In this document: positions 1-8,437 of the stretch, piece by piece
Position numbering within the stretch: the first letter of the stretch is position 1
Layout: each line of letters opens with the position of its first letter
Assembly (NCBI GenBank): GCA_900554345.1
Contig: USHH01000003.1
Coordinates: 1-27,007, forward strand
From: an uncultured Bacteroidales bacterium
GTDB lineage: Bacteria > Bacteroidota > Bacteroidia > Bacteroidales > Muribaculaceae
DNA length: 27,007 nucleotides
Direction of reading: 5' to 3'
The notes under the pieces: generated by a model
Database searches by the model: none
What the model was told of the DNA's origin: nothing
Seen by the model: the letters and a program-made list of their open reading frames with translations, nothing else
Program-made: the position numbers and the translations under genes

Positions 1-742
1 CCTTTAGCAGGCGCTTGCCGGCGGCGCCCGGTGGCAAGGGAGAGCGGTCCTTCTCGAAGCCGTCCTCGATGAGCATCCATCCCTCTCCGTCGCGCTCGAG
101 GGTGAGGGAGCGGTCCTTCTTGAACGTTGCCAAGGTGAGCGACTTCAGCCCCTTGTCGGCCGGACGGTCGCGGAGCAGCAGCCATAGCAGCGGAGTCACC
201 ACTGCGAGGATTATGAGGCCGAATACGAGATATCCCCTCTCCCAGCCCCATCCGGTGAGTATATAACCCCCCAATGGATTGAAGAGCATGCCTCCGATGC
301 CGGAGGAAGCGCTGCATATGCCGAAGAGCAAGCCCACCCGGCGGCTGAACCACCGGTTGATCAGCGTGGGGAAACAGAGATAAAGAAGAAACGCCAGAGA
401 GACGCCTATAAGGGCTCCCGCTAAATAGAACTGATAGATCTGCGTCATCAGCGACATAAGCGACATCATGACGCCAAGCAACGCTGAGGCAGCCGTGATG
501 ATGACCCTGGCGCTCCAGCGCTCGAGCATTCGCCCTGCGACTCCGAGCATAAGGGTGGAGGTCAGGAAACTGATCGACATATACATTCCGAACTCACCTG
601 TCGACGCGCCGATGCTGCTGCTCACAGGCTGATAGAAGATGCCGGCACAGCTCATGGAGAGACCTACGTCGACTCCCATCACGAGGCAACAGCAGATGAG
701 GATCACGTAGCCATAGTGGATACGCGGTGTTTTATTGTCCAT
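1..742 (-). CDS. MFS transporter, 5' part only (cut by left window edge)
   Basis: This is the N-terminal 247 codons of a major facilitator superfamily permease. I translated the strand from the ATG at 742-740 (MDNKTPRIHYGYVILICCC) to the window edge and met no stop. The visible part has about six hydrophobic segments, which is the first half of a 12-helix carrier. After helix 6 comes RDRPADKGL, a motif common at the central loop of oxalate/formate-antiporter-like (OFA) and related MFS members in anaerobes. A long hydrophilic loop follows (about residues 200-247). The substrate cannot be told from this half, and OFA-like is only a family-level impression. The gene lies downstream of nuoN and is separated from it by a strong terminator, so it is probably its own unit. 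I saw no consensus promoter in the short gap. Confidence 0.85.
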   Translation of the reverse strand, partial: MDNKTPRIHYGYVILICCCLVMGVDVGLSMSCAGIFYQPVSSSIGASTGEFGMYMSISFLTSTLMLGVAGRMLERWSARVIITAASALLGVMMSLMSLMTQIYQFYLAGALIGVSLAFLLYLCFPTLINRWFSRRVGLLFGICSASSGIGGMLFNPLGGYILTGWGWERGYLVFGLIILAVVTPLLWLLLRDRPADKGLKSLTLATFKKDRSLTLERDGEGWMLIEDGFEKDRSPLPPGAAGKRLLK

Positions 743-794
743 TTGTAGATTTAAGGGTTATGTGGTTGTCCTCTTGCAGAGAAAACAAAAAAGA

Positions 795-824
795 GGCAGG
801 GCGCGTCTCGCGGCGCACCCTGCC
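795..824 (-). terminator. Intrinsic terminator of the nuo-atp operon
   Basis: Read on the minus strand, this is a GC-rich hairpin: 7 bp GGCAGGG/CCCTGCC, one mismatch, then 3 more bp. It is followed at once by a T-rich tail (TCTTTTTTGTTTTCTC, plus positions 779-794). It lies 46 bases after the nuoN stop codon and before the MFS gene, as expected for the end of the long respiratory operon. Confidence 0.85.
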
Positions 825-869
825 ATTACATTTATAACTCAATATTCATCTAAAGATCGTTTTCAGCTA

Positions 870-2348
870 TCAGACCCCGAACATCGTGAGGAATCCGGCG
901 GATGCCTCTACCGATGAGACGCAATACTGATAGATATAGGGCACGAGGCCGAAGAATACGATTCCGGCAACGCATATCCAGAGCGCGATGCGTGAGCCGC
1001 AGTCGCTCCTGAAGCTCTCCACCTTCGGTGCCTCCGGGCTGATCCAGATGGCCTTCACCACAAGCAGGTAGTAATAGAGCGAGATGATCGTGTTGATCAG
1101 CGCTATGAGCACGAGCATGTAGAGGGCCATGGAGCCTGTGCCGGTGACGGATGTGAAGATGAGGATCTTGCTGAAGAATCCGGCGAAAGGAGGAATTCCG
1201 GCGAGAGAGAACATGGCAAGTGTCATGGCGAAGCTGAGCCACGGGTTGGTCTTATGCAGCCCGTTGTAGTCGTCCATGCTGAGCCGCCCTGTCTGGTTCT
1301 CGATAGTGGAAATCACGGCGAAGGCGCCGAGGTTGCTGACGATGTAGACGAAGATATAGAATATCATCGAAGCCAGGCCGAGGGTGTCGGCCGCCATGGC
1401 GCCGAGCATGATGTAGCCGGCCTGCGATATCGAGGAGAATGCCATGAATCGCTTCATATTCTTCTGGCGTATCGCGAAGAGGTTGCCGACTGTGATAGTG
1501 GCGATGATCACTGCATAGAGCATCCACTCCCATGCGTCGCTGTAGACGCTGCCGAAACACTGTGTGAAGATGATGAAGAATGCGAAGGCTGCCGAGCCTT
1601 TCGAAATCACCGACAGATAGCTGGTGATGGCTGTGGGAGCACCCTGGTATACATCCGCCGTCCAGAGATGGAAGGGCACGAGCGAGAGCTTGAAGCCGAG
1701 ACCGGCAATCACAAATGCGAGAGCCACGATGAGCAGTCCGCTCATGCTGCCTGTCTGAATCGTGACTGCCAGATCCTGGAAGTAGAGTGAGCCGCCTGAG
1801 AAAGCGTAGACAAAGCTCAGACCCACCAGGAGAATCGCCGAGGAGAACACGGCTGTCATGATGTATTTCACGGCAGCCTCGTGGCTCTCGTAATGGTTCT
1901 TGTTGAAAGCCACCATTGCGGCGAGCGGAAGCGAGGCGGACTCAAGACCGATGATGAATAGAAGGAAATGGCGGGCCGACACCATAAGATACATGCCGAA
2001 GAGCGTCACGAGCAGAAGCTCGTAGAACTCACCCTTTCTTATCGCCACTTCATCGCTCTCCACCCATTTTGCCGACTGGAGGAATACAATGAATACTCCG
2101 ATGTTTAATATTGCCTTTATAGCATTGGTTGCGCTGTCGTTGACATACATACCGCCGAACACCGTCTCACCGCTCGCCGGAATGACCCAGATGGCTACTG
2201 TGCCTAAAGCGAAGAGCACTGTAGTGAGCGGGGTGAGGAAGCATTTCCGGCTCTTGTCGCCGGCTATCAGATCGGCGAAGAAGACCACGAGGAATATTCC
2301 GAGAACTATGAGCTCCGGAATCATCGCACCGAATTGTGAATAGTCCAT
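870..2348 (-). CDS. nuoN: NADH-quinone oxidoreductase subunit N (antiporter-like membrane subunit)
   Basis: NuoN is one of three antiporter-like subunits of the complex I membrane arm and helps move ions across the inner membrane. The 492-residue protein is polytopic and of normal family length. The functional charges are present: the TM5 glutamate in GLESASLPL (E135), the TM7 lysine in GFKLSLVPFHLW (K220), a second lysine in LSVISKGSAAF (K250), and a TM12 lysine in AGFFSKILIF. VPFHLWTADVYQGAPT is a typical family signature. It is the last gene of the run, 35 bases after nuoM, and is followed by an intrinsic terminator. The start ATG encodes MDYSQFGAMIPEL, directly before the first helix. Confidence 0.95.
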   Translation of the reverse strand: MDYSQFGAMIPELIVLGIFLVVFFADLIAGDKSRKCFLTPLTTVLFALGTVAIWVIPASGETVFGGMYVNDSATNAIKAILNIGVFIVFLQSAKWVESDEVAIRKGEFYELLLVTLFGMYLMVSARHFLLFIIGLESASLPLAAMVAFNKNHYESHEAAVKYIMTAVFSSAILLVGLSFVYAFSGGSLYFQDLAVTIQTGSMSGLLIVALAFVIAGLGFKLSLVPFHLWTADVYQGAPTAITSYLSVISKGSAAFAFFIIFTQCFGSVYSDAWEWMLYAVIIATITVGNLFAIRQKNMKRFMAFSSISQAGYIMLGAMAADTLGLASMIFYIFVYIVSNLGAFAVISTIENQTGRLSMDDYNGLHKTNPWLSFAMTLAMFSLAGIPPFAGFFSKILIFTSVTGTGSMALYMLVLIALINTIISLYYYLLVVKAIWISPEAPKVESFRSDCGSRIALWICVAGIVFFGLVPYIYQYCVSSVEASAGFLTMFGV

Positions 2349-2383
2349 TTTATTGAAATGTCTGTAAGGTTAGTCAATTTACT

Positions 2384-3874
2384 TTACACAGCAGCCTGTA
2401 TGGCATTGATGATCGGAACGAAACTATGCTGGATAGTCTCGTTGATCCAATTGGGGAAGCAACCGATACCGGCAATGCAGACTATGAGCGTCACTGTGGA
2501 GAAACGCTCCCACCATGTGGCATCTGTGAGCTCGAGGTGGTGCTTGTCCTGCACCGGTCCGAGCAGCAGCTTGCCGACGACACGGAGGATGTAGACCGCA
2601 GTGATCACAATCGACGCTGTGGCGCAGATCACGAAGACACGATGGAAGAGGTCGGCGTTCTGGAACGATCCGAAGAAGATCGTCATCTCAGCCACGAAGC
2701 CGGAGAGACCCGGAAGACCGAGCGACGCGAAACCGGCGATCATGTAGCAGACACCAAGATAAGGCATGATCTTCATCAGGCCGCCCATCTGGCGGATGTC
2801 GCGGGTGTGGGTGCGGCCGTATATCATACCGATCAGAGCGAAGAAGAGGGCTGTCATCAGACCGTGGCTTAGCATCTGGAGGATGGCGCCGGTCATTGCC
2901 GTGGTGTTGAGCATCAGGATTGCGAAGAGCACCATGCCGCAGTGGCTCACCGAAGAGTAGGCATTGATATATTTGAGGTCGGTCTGCACGCAGGCCGAGA
3001 AGGCGCCGTAGACGATACTGATGCCGGTGAGGATAATGAAGATCCACGCCAGCTCAATGGCGATGCGGAAACAGCCGTATCCGCCAAGCTTCATGAGCAC
3101 GCCGGCGTGAAGCATCGACACCGCCGTAGGGGCGCAGGCATGACCGTCGGGGCTCCATGTGTGGAAGGGGAACATGGCACCCAGCACGCCGAAGCCTACG
3201 AAGGTGAAGCAGAAGAGCATATATTGCCAGCTTGCATCGATCGACGCGTTGTGGGATATCTCGAGGATGTTCCATGTACACTGTCCTCCTTCGGGAGCGC
3301 TGTGCCAGTAGATGCCGAGCAGACCGAGCATCAGGAATGCGGAGCCGCCCATCAGCATCAGCGTAAGCTTCATTGCCGAGTATTCCTTGCGCCCTGTGCC
3401 CCAAACGCCAATCAGCAGATACATCGGGATAAGAGCCACCTCGTAGAACATGAACATCGTGAACATGTCGATCGAGATGAAGAATCCGAATACGCCGGTC
3501 GATAGCAGGCAGAACCATAGGAAGAAGTTCTTGGGAAGCGGGGTGATTTTCCAGGAGGCGAACGTCCCCGCGAACACTATGATTGCGCTGAGCATTAGCA
3601 TCAGCACCGAGATGCCGTCGACACCCACAGCGAGGTGGATATTGAGAGGGGCATACCATAGCCAGCTTCCTGTAAAGAGCATCTCGTCGTCGACTCCGGC
3701 GGCGCGAAGCTGAAGGAATTGTACGCAAAGCCAGATGGCAAGAGCGAGAAGGGCAGTCGAGCCAACCACCATCACCGCGCGAATCGCCTTCATTCCGCTA
3801 TTGCGGCAGAGGCCGAGTCCTATCATCATGATGACAGGAATCACTACAAACCAGATTAATATATTTGTAAACAT
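2384..3874 (-). CDS. nuoM: NADH-quinone oxidoreductase subunit M (TM7 lysine replaced by leucine)
   Basis: NuoM is the middle antiporter-like subunit of the complex I membrane arm. I place the start at 3874 (MFTNILIWFVVIP), giving 496 residues. The open frame continues upstream to 4030, but that part overlaps nuoL and reads as a soluble, Arg-rich stretch unlike any NuoM. Present are the TM5 glutamate in FYEVALIPMYLLIGVWG (E145), a TM8 lysine in GVLMKLGGYG (K262) and a TM12 glutamate in GFVAEMTIFFGSF. However, the segment before FPFHTWSPDGHACAPT reads GFGVLGAM, where E. coli NuoM has AFAVKMP. The central TM7 lysine (K234 in E. coli) is therefore leucine (L231, codon CTG at 3184-3182). The gap to nuoL is 29 bases. 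Confidence 0.95.
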   Translation of the reverse strand: MFTNILIWFVVIPVIMMIGLGLCRNSGMKAIRAVMVVGSTALLALAIWLCVQFLQLRAAGVDDEMLFTGSWLWYAPLNIHLAVGVDGISVLMLMLSAIIVFAGTFASWKITPLPKNFFLWFCLLSTGVFGFFISIDMFTMFMFYEVALIPMYLLIGVWGTGRKEYSAMKLTLMLMGGSAFLMLGLLGIYWHSAPEGGQCTWNILEISHNASIDASWQYMLFCFTFVGFGVLGAMFPFHTWSPDGHACAPTAVSMLHAGVLMKLGGYGCFRIAIELAWIFIILTGISIVYGAFSACVQTDLKYINAYSSVSHCGMVLFAILMLNTTAMTGAILQMLSHGLMTALFFALIGMIYGRTHTRDIRQMGGLMKIMPYLGVCYMIAGFASLGLPGLSGFVAEMTIFFGSFQNADLFHRVFVICATASIVITAVYILRVVGKLLLGPVQDKHHLELTDATWWERFSTVTLIVCIAGIGCFPNWINETIQHSFVPIINAIQAAV

Positions 3875-3903
3875 GATTGTTAGAGTTGCGAAAGTGGTTA
3901 AGT

Positions 3904-5847
3904 TCAAATCAGAGCCAGCCAGGTGACAGCTGCAAGGAGCACGGCGCCCAGGAAGTACCAGAGTACGTAAGCCTGAATCTGACCGCTCTGCATGCCGCGT
4001 ATGGCGAAGGATGTCTTCTGGGTAACCCATGCCATTCCGTTCATAGCGCCGTCGATTACGTGACGGTCAAACCATGCGATGGAGCGGCAGATGCCGCCGA
4101 AGATGATCTTATGAGTGATAAACATATAGATCTCGTCCCAGTAGAAGCGGTGGTAAGCCGCAGTCCACAGGCCGGGCCACATGCTCTTGACTCTTGCAGG
4201 CCATTCATTCTTCTTCCTGTACATCACTGTCGCGAGCGCTATTGCAAGCACAGCCACCGTGAGGCTGGTAGCGGCCACCGCGCCCTCGATGTGGATGTGA
4301 TAGGGCTCGCCGTTCCATGTCACGAGCTCCCCGAAGGGGATGAAGCCTGCGACACACGATACGGCTGCAAGGAAAATCAGAGGCACCGACATCTGCCAGG
4401 GAGCGTCGTGCGGACGATGCTCCGCATAGTCGGGATTCTCGTCCCACCAGAAGATGAGATAGTAGAGACGGAACATATAGAACGCCGTGAGACCTGCCAC
4501 CATCGTCATCCATGCACCCCAGAACCAGTGGTTGGCAAACATGGCCGCGAGCATCTCGTCTTTCGAGAAGAAGCCGGAGAAGGGCCAGATACCGGCGATG
4601 GCGAGACAGCCGATAAGGAATGTCCAGTGAGTGATAGGCATGTATTTCCTGAGCCCGCCCATCTTAGTGTAGTTGTTGGAGTGAACGGCGTGAATCAGGG
4701 CACCGGCTCCAAGGAAGAGGAGAGCCTTGAACATGGCGTGGGTAAAGAGGTGGAACATACCTGCCATGTAGCCAAGACCTGAGTAGTGGATACCCTCGAT
4801 GGGACGGTCGTAGGCCACACCGAGGCTCACCATCATGAAGGCGATCTGCGATATAGTGGAGAATGCGAGCACTCGCTTGATGTCAAGCTGGGTGCAGGCA
4901 ACGACGGCGGCATAGAACGCCGTGATGGCGCCTACACATGTCACGAACGTAAGCGAGGCATCGACAACGCAATAAAGGGGGAACATCCTGGCCACGAGAT
5001 AGACACCGGCAACAACCATGGTGGCGGCGTGGATGAGGGCCGACACAGGCGTCGGGCCTTCCATGGCGTCGGGAAGCCAGATATGCAGAGGCATCATCGC
5101 CGACTTACCCATACCGCCGACGAAGATGAGCACCATGGCCCATGTGAGCGCTGAACAGCCCATGAATGTGGCGCCGCCTGTCGACATGAGCACGCTCTCG
5201 GGATTGTGGGTAAGAGTGATGAAGTTGAACGACTCGCTGTAGTAGCTGAGCACGAGGATACCGATGAGGAAGCCGAGGTCGGCGAAGCGGGTCACGATAA
5301 ACGCCTTCTTCGACGCGGAGACAGCCGACGGCAGCTTATAGAAGAAGCCGATGAGCAGATAGGAGGAGACACCCACGAGCTCCCAGAAGATATACATCTG
5401 GAAGATGTTGGTGGCCACCACGAGGCCGAGCATCGAAAAGGAGAAGAGAGAAAGGAAAGCGTAATATCTCTGGAACCCGGGCTCATGCTCCATGTATCCC
5501 CAGCTGTAGAGATGCACCATGAAAGATATGGTGGTGATCACTACGAGCATCATGGCAGAGATCGGGTCGAGTATGAAGCCGATGTTCACCACAAGCTTCT
5601 GGGTGAAGGCGAGCCAGGTGACGTCGAAGAGCTGCACCTGCTGGCGCACACCCTCAACGATAAATTCAGGCGAACCGCTGAAAAAATATGTGAAAGCGAC
5701 GATGTAGGCAAGCGTCATGGTTGTGCCCATTCCGAGAATGCCTAACACTCCGGCAGTCTTACGCGACATGAATACCCCGCCGATGCCGAGAATGAGGAAC
5801 ATGGCGACAGGTATGGCCAGAATCAATATTGGAAGAGTGATGCCCAT
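3904..5847 (-). CDS. nuoL: NADH-quinone oxidoreductase subunit L
   Basis: NuoL is the distal antiporter-like subunit of complex I, with a long lateral helix after the core helices. The 647-residue protein is slightly longer than E. coli NuoL (about 613). Key residues are intact: the TM5 glutamate in FWELVGVSSYLLIGF (E156), an aspartate in TRFADLGFLIG (D190), the TM7 lysine in GGMGKSAMMPLHIWLPDAM (K248), the conserved SALIHAATMVVAGVYL helix, and K429 in GFFSKDEM. The C-terminal part, with its charged loops and a final hydrophobic segment, fits the lateral helix and its anchor. It begins 3 bases after the nuoK stop, so translation is probably coupled. Confidence 0.96.
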   Translation of the reverse strand: MGITLPILILAIPVAMFLILGIGGVFMSRKTAGVLGILGMGTTMTLAYIVAFTYFFSGSPEFIVEGVRQQVQLFDVTWLAFTQKLVVNIGFILDPISAMMLVVITTISFMVHLYSWGYMEHEPGFQRYYAFLSLFSFSMLGLVVATNIFQMYIFWELVGVSSYLLIGFFYKLPSAVSASKKAFIVTRFADLGFLIGILVLSYYSESFNFITLTHNPESVLMSTGGATFMGCSALTWAMVLIFVGGMGKSAMMPLHIWLPDAMEGPTPVSALIHAATMVVAGVYLVARMFPLYCVVDASLTFVTCVGAITAFYAAVVACTQLDIKRVLAFSTISQIAFMMVSLGVAYDRPIEGIHYSGLGYMAGMFHLFTHAMFKALLFLGAGALIHAVHSNNYTKMGGLRKYMPITHWTFLIGCLAIAGIWPFSGFFSKDEMLAAMFANHWFWGAWMTMVAGLTAFYMFRLYYLIFWWDENPDYAEHRPHDAPWQMSVPLIFLAAVSCVAGFIPFGELVTWNGEPYHIHIEGAVAATSLTVAVLAIALATVMYRKKNEWPARVKSMWPGLWTAAYHRFYWDEIYMFITHKIIFGGICRSIAWFDRHVIDGAMNGMAWVTQKTSFAIRGMQSGQIQAYVLWYFLGAVLLAAVTWLALI

Positions 5848-5850
5848 ATC

Positions 5851-6162
5851 TTAATGTTTCATTTTATTGACGATGTTGATGTCGGTGGCACCTACCGCGC
5901 GATATACATTAATGATGATGGCAATGGCCACGGCGGTCTCGGCAGCTGCGATCGCAATCGAGAACAGGGTGAAGACCATACCCTCCATCATATCGGGGAA
6001 GAGATAGCGGTTGAAGACCACGAAATTGAGGTCGGCCGAATTCAGTATGAGTTCGAGCGAGATAAGAATCGCGATGAGATTCTTGCGGGTGACAAACCCG
6101 TAGACGCCGCAGGCGAGCATAACCACGCTGGGCACCAGATACCATAACATACTTAAGTCCAT
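5851..6162 (-). CDS. nuoK: NADH-quinone oxidoreductase subunit K
   Basis: NuoK is a small three-helix subunit (MrpC-like) linking the quinone module to the antiporter-like subunits. The 103 residues match the family length. The two functional membrane glutamates are present: E37 in ISLELILNSADLNFVVF and E75 in FSIAIAAAETAVAIAII, equivalent to the pair needed for proton transfer in E. coli NuoK. It starts 6 bases after nuoJ and ends 3 bases before nuoL, a tight translational cluster. Confidence 0.96.
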   Translation of the reverse strand: MDLSMLWYLVPSVVMLACGVYGFVTRKNLIAILISLELILNSADLNFVVFNRYLFPDMMEGMVFTLFSIAIAAAETAVAIAIIINVYRAVGATDINIVNKMKH

Positions 6163-6168
6163 GCTTCT

Positions 6169-6696
6169 TTATCTTTTACGGGCGACTACGACGCCACCGA
6201 TGATACAGGCCAGAAGCAATACGCTGATTGCCTCAAACGGGAGAAGATACTGAAAACGGTTGGAGCCTACGAACGCTTCGCCTATGTCGTGCATAGTGAT
6301 CTGCGGGCCTCCTGCGAGCGCCTCCGCCAGGGAGGTATCGTGGGGCAGCGGCATATAGAAGAGGGCGAAGAGAAGCAGGACTGCTCCTGCTGCAGAGGCT
6401 ACGATGCCGAGCACACGGCGGTGTGACTCGATTGTGCCGCTCTTGTCGTCGGGCTTATGGGTAAGCAGGATCGAAAAGACGAAGAGCACCATTATGCCGC
6501 CGGCATAGACAGCCACCTGCACTGCACCGAGAAACTGGTAGCCGAGTTGGAAATAGGCCACGGCTGTCGCGAGAAGCACAAACAGCAGATAGGTGGCCGA
6601 GCGGAGGATGCGTTTTGATTTCACAGCGAGCACACTGAAAACCACAATCGCAAGCGCCACGATGAAATAGACTATGATATTGCCTACTGAATCCAT
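6169..6696 (-). CDS. nuoJ: NADH-quinone oxidoreductase subunit J
   Basis: NuoJ is a five-helix membrane subunit (ND6 homologue) with a flexible third helix next to the proton path. The 175 residues contain the family hallmark in GAVQVAVYAGGIMVLFVFSILL, matching the canonical AVQVIVYAGAVMVLF segment. The C-terminus ends in a hydrophobic helix plus RKR, a positive-inside signal. The start ATG (MDSVGNIIVYFIVALAIVVF) immediately precedes helix 1 and lies 22 bases after nuoI. Confidence 0.95.
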   Translation of the reverse strand: MDSVGNIIVYFIVALAIVVFSVLAVKSKRILRSATYLLFVLLATAVAYFQLGYQFLGAVQVAVYAGGIMVLFVFSILLTHKPDDKSGTIESHRRVLGIVASAAGAVLLLFALFYMPLPHDTSLAEALAGGPQITMHDIGEAFVGSNRFQYLLPFEAISVLLLACIIGGVVVARKR

Positions 6697-6718
6697 TGTT
6701 ATTGCGTGTTAAGCATTA

Positions 6719-7420
6719 TTATTCGTTAGGTTTGTTGTCGGGAGCCTCGGCCTTTGGAGCTTCAGCTGGAGCCTCAGGCTTGGGGGCCTCGGCAGGAGCA
6801 GAGGCCTTTGGAGCTTCGGCAGGTGCCTCTGTCTGGGCGTCGCCCTTGGCGGCTGCTTCCTTCTCGGCCTTTATCTTAGCGGCCTTTGCGAGAGCCTCGG
6901 CCTTGATGCGTGCGAGCTTCTCGGGATCCATCGCGGGTTTGGGCGCGGGCGCTGCATCGCTGTCGGCCGGCTCCGGACGATAGTTGAGCTGTTTCACGAG
7001 CTTGTCGCGTGTGAAGACAGCCTGTTCGAAATCGTTGGAAAACTCCAGTGCTCCCTGCGGGCAGGTGGTGACACAGAGCATGCAGAACGTACAGCTACCC
7101 AAATCATACATATACTTGTCGAGCTTCCTCTTTTTCTTTCCGTCGGGGAGCTCCACCATCTTTGTGGTGAGTTGGATTGTGCCGTTAGGACAGTTCATCT
7201 GGCAGATGCCGCAGCCGATACATCTGTGGCGCCCTTCGGCGTCATATTTCAGAGTGAGCTCGGCCCTGAACCGGTCGGCAATCTGGAGGGTCTGCCTGTT
7301 TTCCGGATACTGTTCCGTAATTTTAGGAGTCAGAAGCTCTTTGCCCGTCACGGCCATGCCGGTGACAAGCGATTTAATTCCTTTTCCGACTTCAGAAAAA
7401 TACTCTACTAAATTGCTCAT
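6719..7420 (-). CDS. nuoI: NADH-quinone oxidoreductase subunit I with long Ala/Pro/Glu/Lys tail
   Basis: NuoI is the peripheral 8Fe ferredoxin-like subunit that carries electrons towards the N2 cluster in NuoB. Two CxxCxxCxxxCP motifs are visible: CIGCGICQMNCP (C67, C70, C73, C77) and CTFCMLCVTTCP (C110, C113, C116, C120). They should bind two [4Fe-4S] clusters. The conserved core ends near residue 150. The protein is 233 residues, against roughly 150-180 for most NuoI. The extra tail (about 150-233) is low complexity, first a charged Ala/Lys/Glu stretch and then repeats of PAEAPK type. This is the first nuo gene after the inserted ATP synthase block, 66 bases after atpG. No NuoE, F or G is encoded here, so NuoI may be exposed at the electron-entry end. 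Confidence 0.95.
   Translation of the reverse strand: MSNLVEYFSEVGKGIKSLVTGMAVTGKELLTPKITEQYPENRQTLQIADRFRAELTLKYDAEGRHRCIGCGICQMNCPNGTIQLTTKMVELPDGKKKRKLDKYMYDLGSCTFCMLCVTTCPQGALEFSNDFEQAVFTRDKLVKQLNYRPEPADSDAAPAPKPAMDPEKLARIKAEALAKAAKIKAEKEAAAKGDAQTEAPAEAPKASAPAEAPKPEAPAEAPKAEAPDNKPNE
6740..6829 (-). repeat. PAEAPK-type coding repeat in the nuoI tail
   Basis: This segment encodes NuoI residues 198-227, a tandem pattern of EAPAEAPK-like units. At DNA level the 15-mer GGCCTTTGGAGCTTC (plus strand) occurs at 6749-6763 and again at 6803-6817, a 54-base (18-codon) period. Such in-frame repeats can expand or contract, so tail length may vary between strains. Confidence 0.8.
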
Positions 7421-7486
7421 TTGAGTGCTGTTGGTTCTTTAGAATCGTAATGTATATAAATGATGGCGCCCGTCGGCGTCTGGTTG

Positions 7487-8383
7487 TTATCTTTTCACCT
7501 GGCCACCGATGATATCGAGCAGCTCGGTGGTGATGCTCTGCTGGCGCAGCTTGTTGTATTCGAGCTGCAGCTGGTCGAGAAGTTTCTTGGCGTTGTCGTT
7601 GGCCGACTGCATTGCCATCACTCTGGCTGCCTGTTCTGAGGCGCGGTTCTCGATGGTGACTTCCTGCATTGTCGAGAGCACGAACATCGGCAGCACTTCG
7701 TTGAAGATCATATTGGCATCAGGCTCGAAGATATAGAGTTTGTTGTCGCTGAGCTCCTTCTTCTCCGTTGGCTTTCCCTGTATGGCCTCTTCCGTGACGG
7801 GGAAAATCTGCTTCATTACGGCCCTCTGGCGGCTCATCGAGTGATAGTGCATGTACACGACCTCCACGAGGTCGAATCTCCCCGAAAGGAAATCGCCGCG
7901 CAGAGTGTGGGTGAAGTCGTTGACTGTCTCGCCCTCCATCTTGGAGTTGATGTCTTTCCCGATCTCCACCTTGAGATGGGCGGAGGCCAGCTTGCAGCAC
8001 GGTTTGTGGAGCTTGCGGCCAACAGGGAAAAGCGTGATGTCGACATTCTCTCCGTATTTGAGCCGGAGTTCATCAAGTTTCGACAGAAAGAACTTGAAAA
8101 GATTGATGTTGTAGGCTCCGCAGAGACCGTCGTCAGTGCCATAGACGACAATCGCGATGCTCTTGACGTCGCGCGACACAATGAGCGGGGAATTGAAGTC
8201 GGTGTCGGTGGCGAGGATGTGCGTCATCACCGACTTTATCTGGTTCTGGTAAGGCGTGAGCCTCTTCAGCTCAAGTTCAAACTTGTGAACCTTAGCTGAA
8301 GAGATCATTTTCATGGCGCCGGTGATCTTCTCACTCGACGACACTGAGCCGATACGTATCTTAAGAGCCTTTAAAGTAGCCAT
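7487..8383 (-). CDS. atpG: ATP synthase F1 gamma subunit
   Basis: The gamma subunit is the central rotating shaft of F1. The N-terminus (MATLKALKIRIGSVSSSEKI, then TGAMKMISSAKVHK) matches the conserved N-terminal coiled-coil helix. The C-terminal helix, ending in KLRQQSITTELLDIIGGQ, matches the other half of the shaft. The length of 298 residues is normal. It is the last gene of the atp block, 54 bases after atpA and 66 bases before nuoI. No terminator with a T-tract separates it from nuoI. Confidence 0.96.
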   Translation of the reverse strand: MATLKALKIRIGSVSSSEKITGAMKMISSAKVHKFELELKRLTPYQNQIKSVMTHILATDTDFNSPLIVSRDVKSIAIVVYGTDDGLCGAYNINLFKFFLSKLDELRLKYGENVDITLFPVGRKLHKPCCKLASAHLKVEIGKDINSKMEGETVNDFTHTLRGDFLSGRFDLVEVVYMHYHSMSRQRAVMKQIFPVTEEAIQGKPTEKKELSDNKLYIFEPDANMIFNEVLPMFVLSTMQEVTIENRASEQAARVMAMQSANDNAKKLLDQLQLEYNKLRQQSITTELLDIIGGQVKR

Positions 8384-8437
8384 CTTTCGTTATAAGAATG
8401 AAACATATCAAAATTGCGGAGTCACGGCCGGAAGGCA

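Noticed and set aside
3875..4030. N-terminal extension of NuoM to an ATG at 4030
   Set aside because: It would overlap nuoL by 127 bases and adds a soluble Arg-rich stretch. The ATG at 3874 starts directly at the first membrane helix.
3877..4782. Long plus-strand open frame (301 codons) opposite nuoL
   Set aside because: It lies wholly across conserved nuoL sequence on the other strand, its product is rich in His, Glu, Arg and Cys with no recognisable domain, and high-GC codon use of nuoL explains the open antisense frame.
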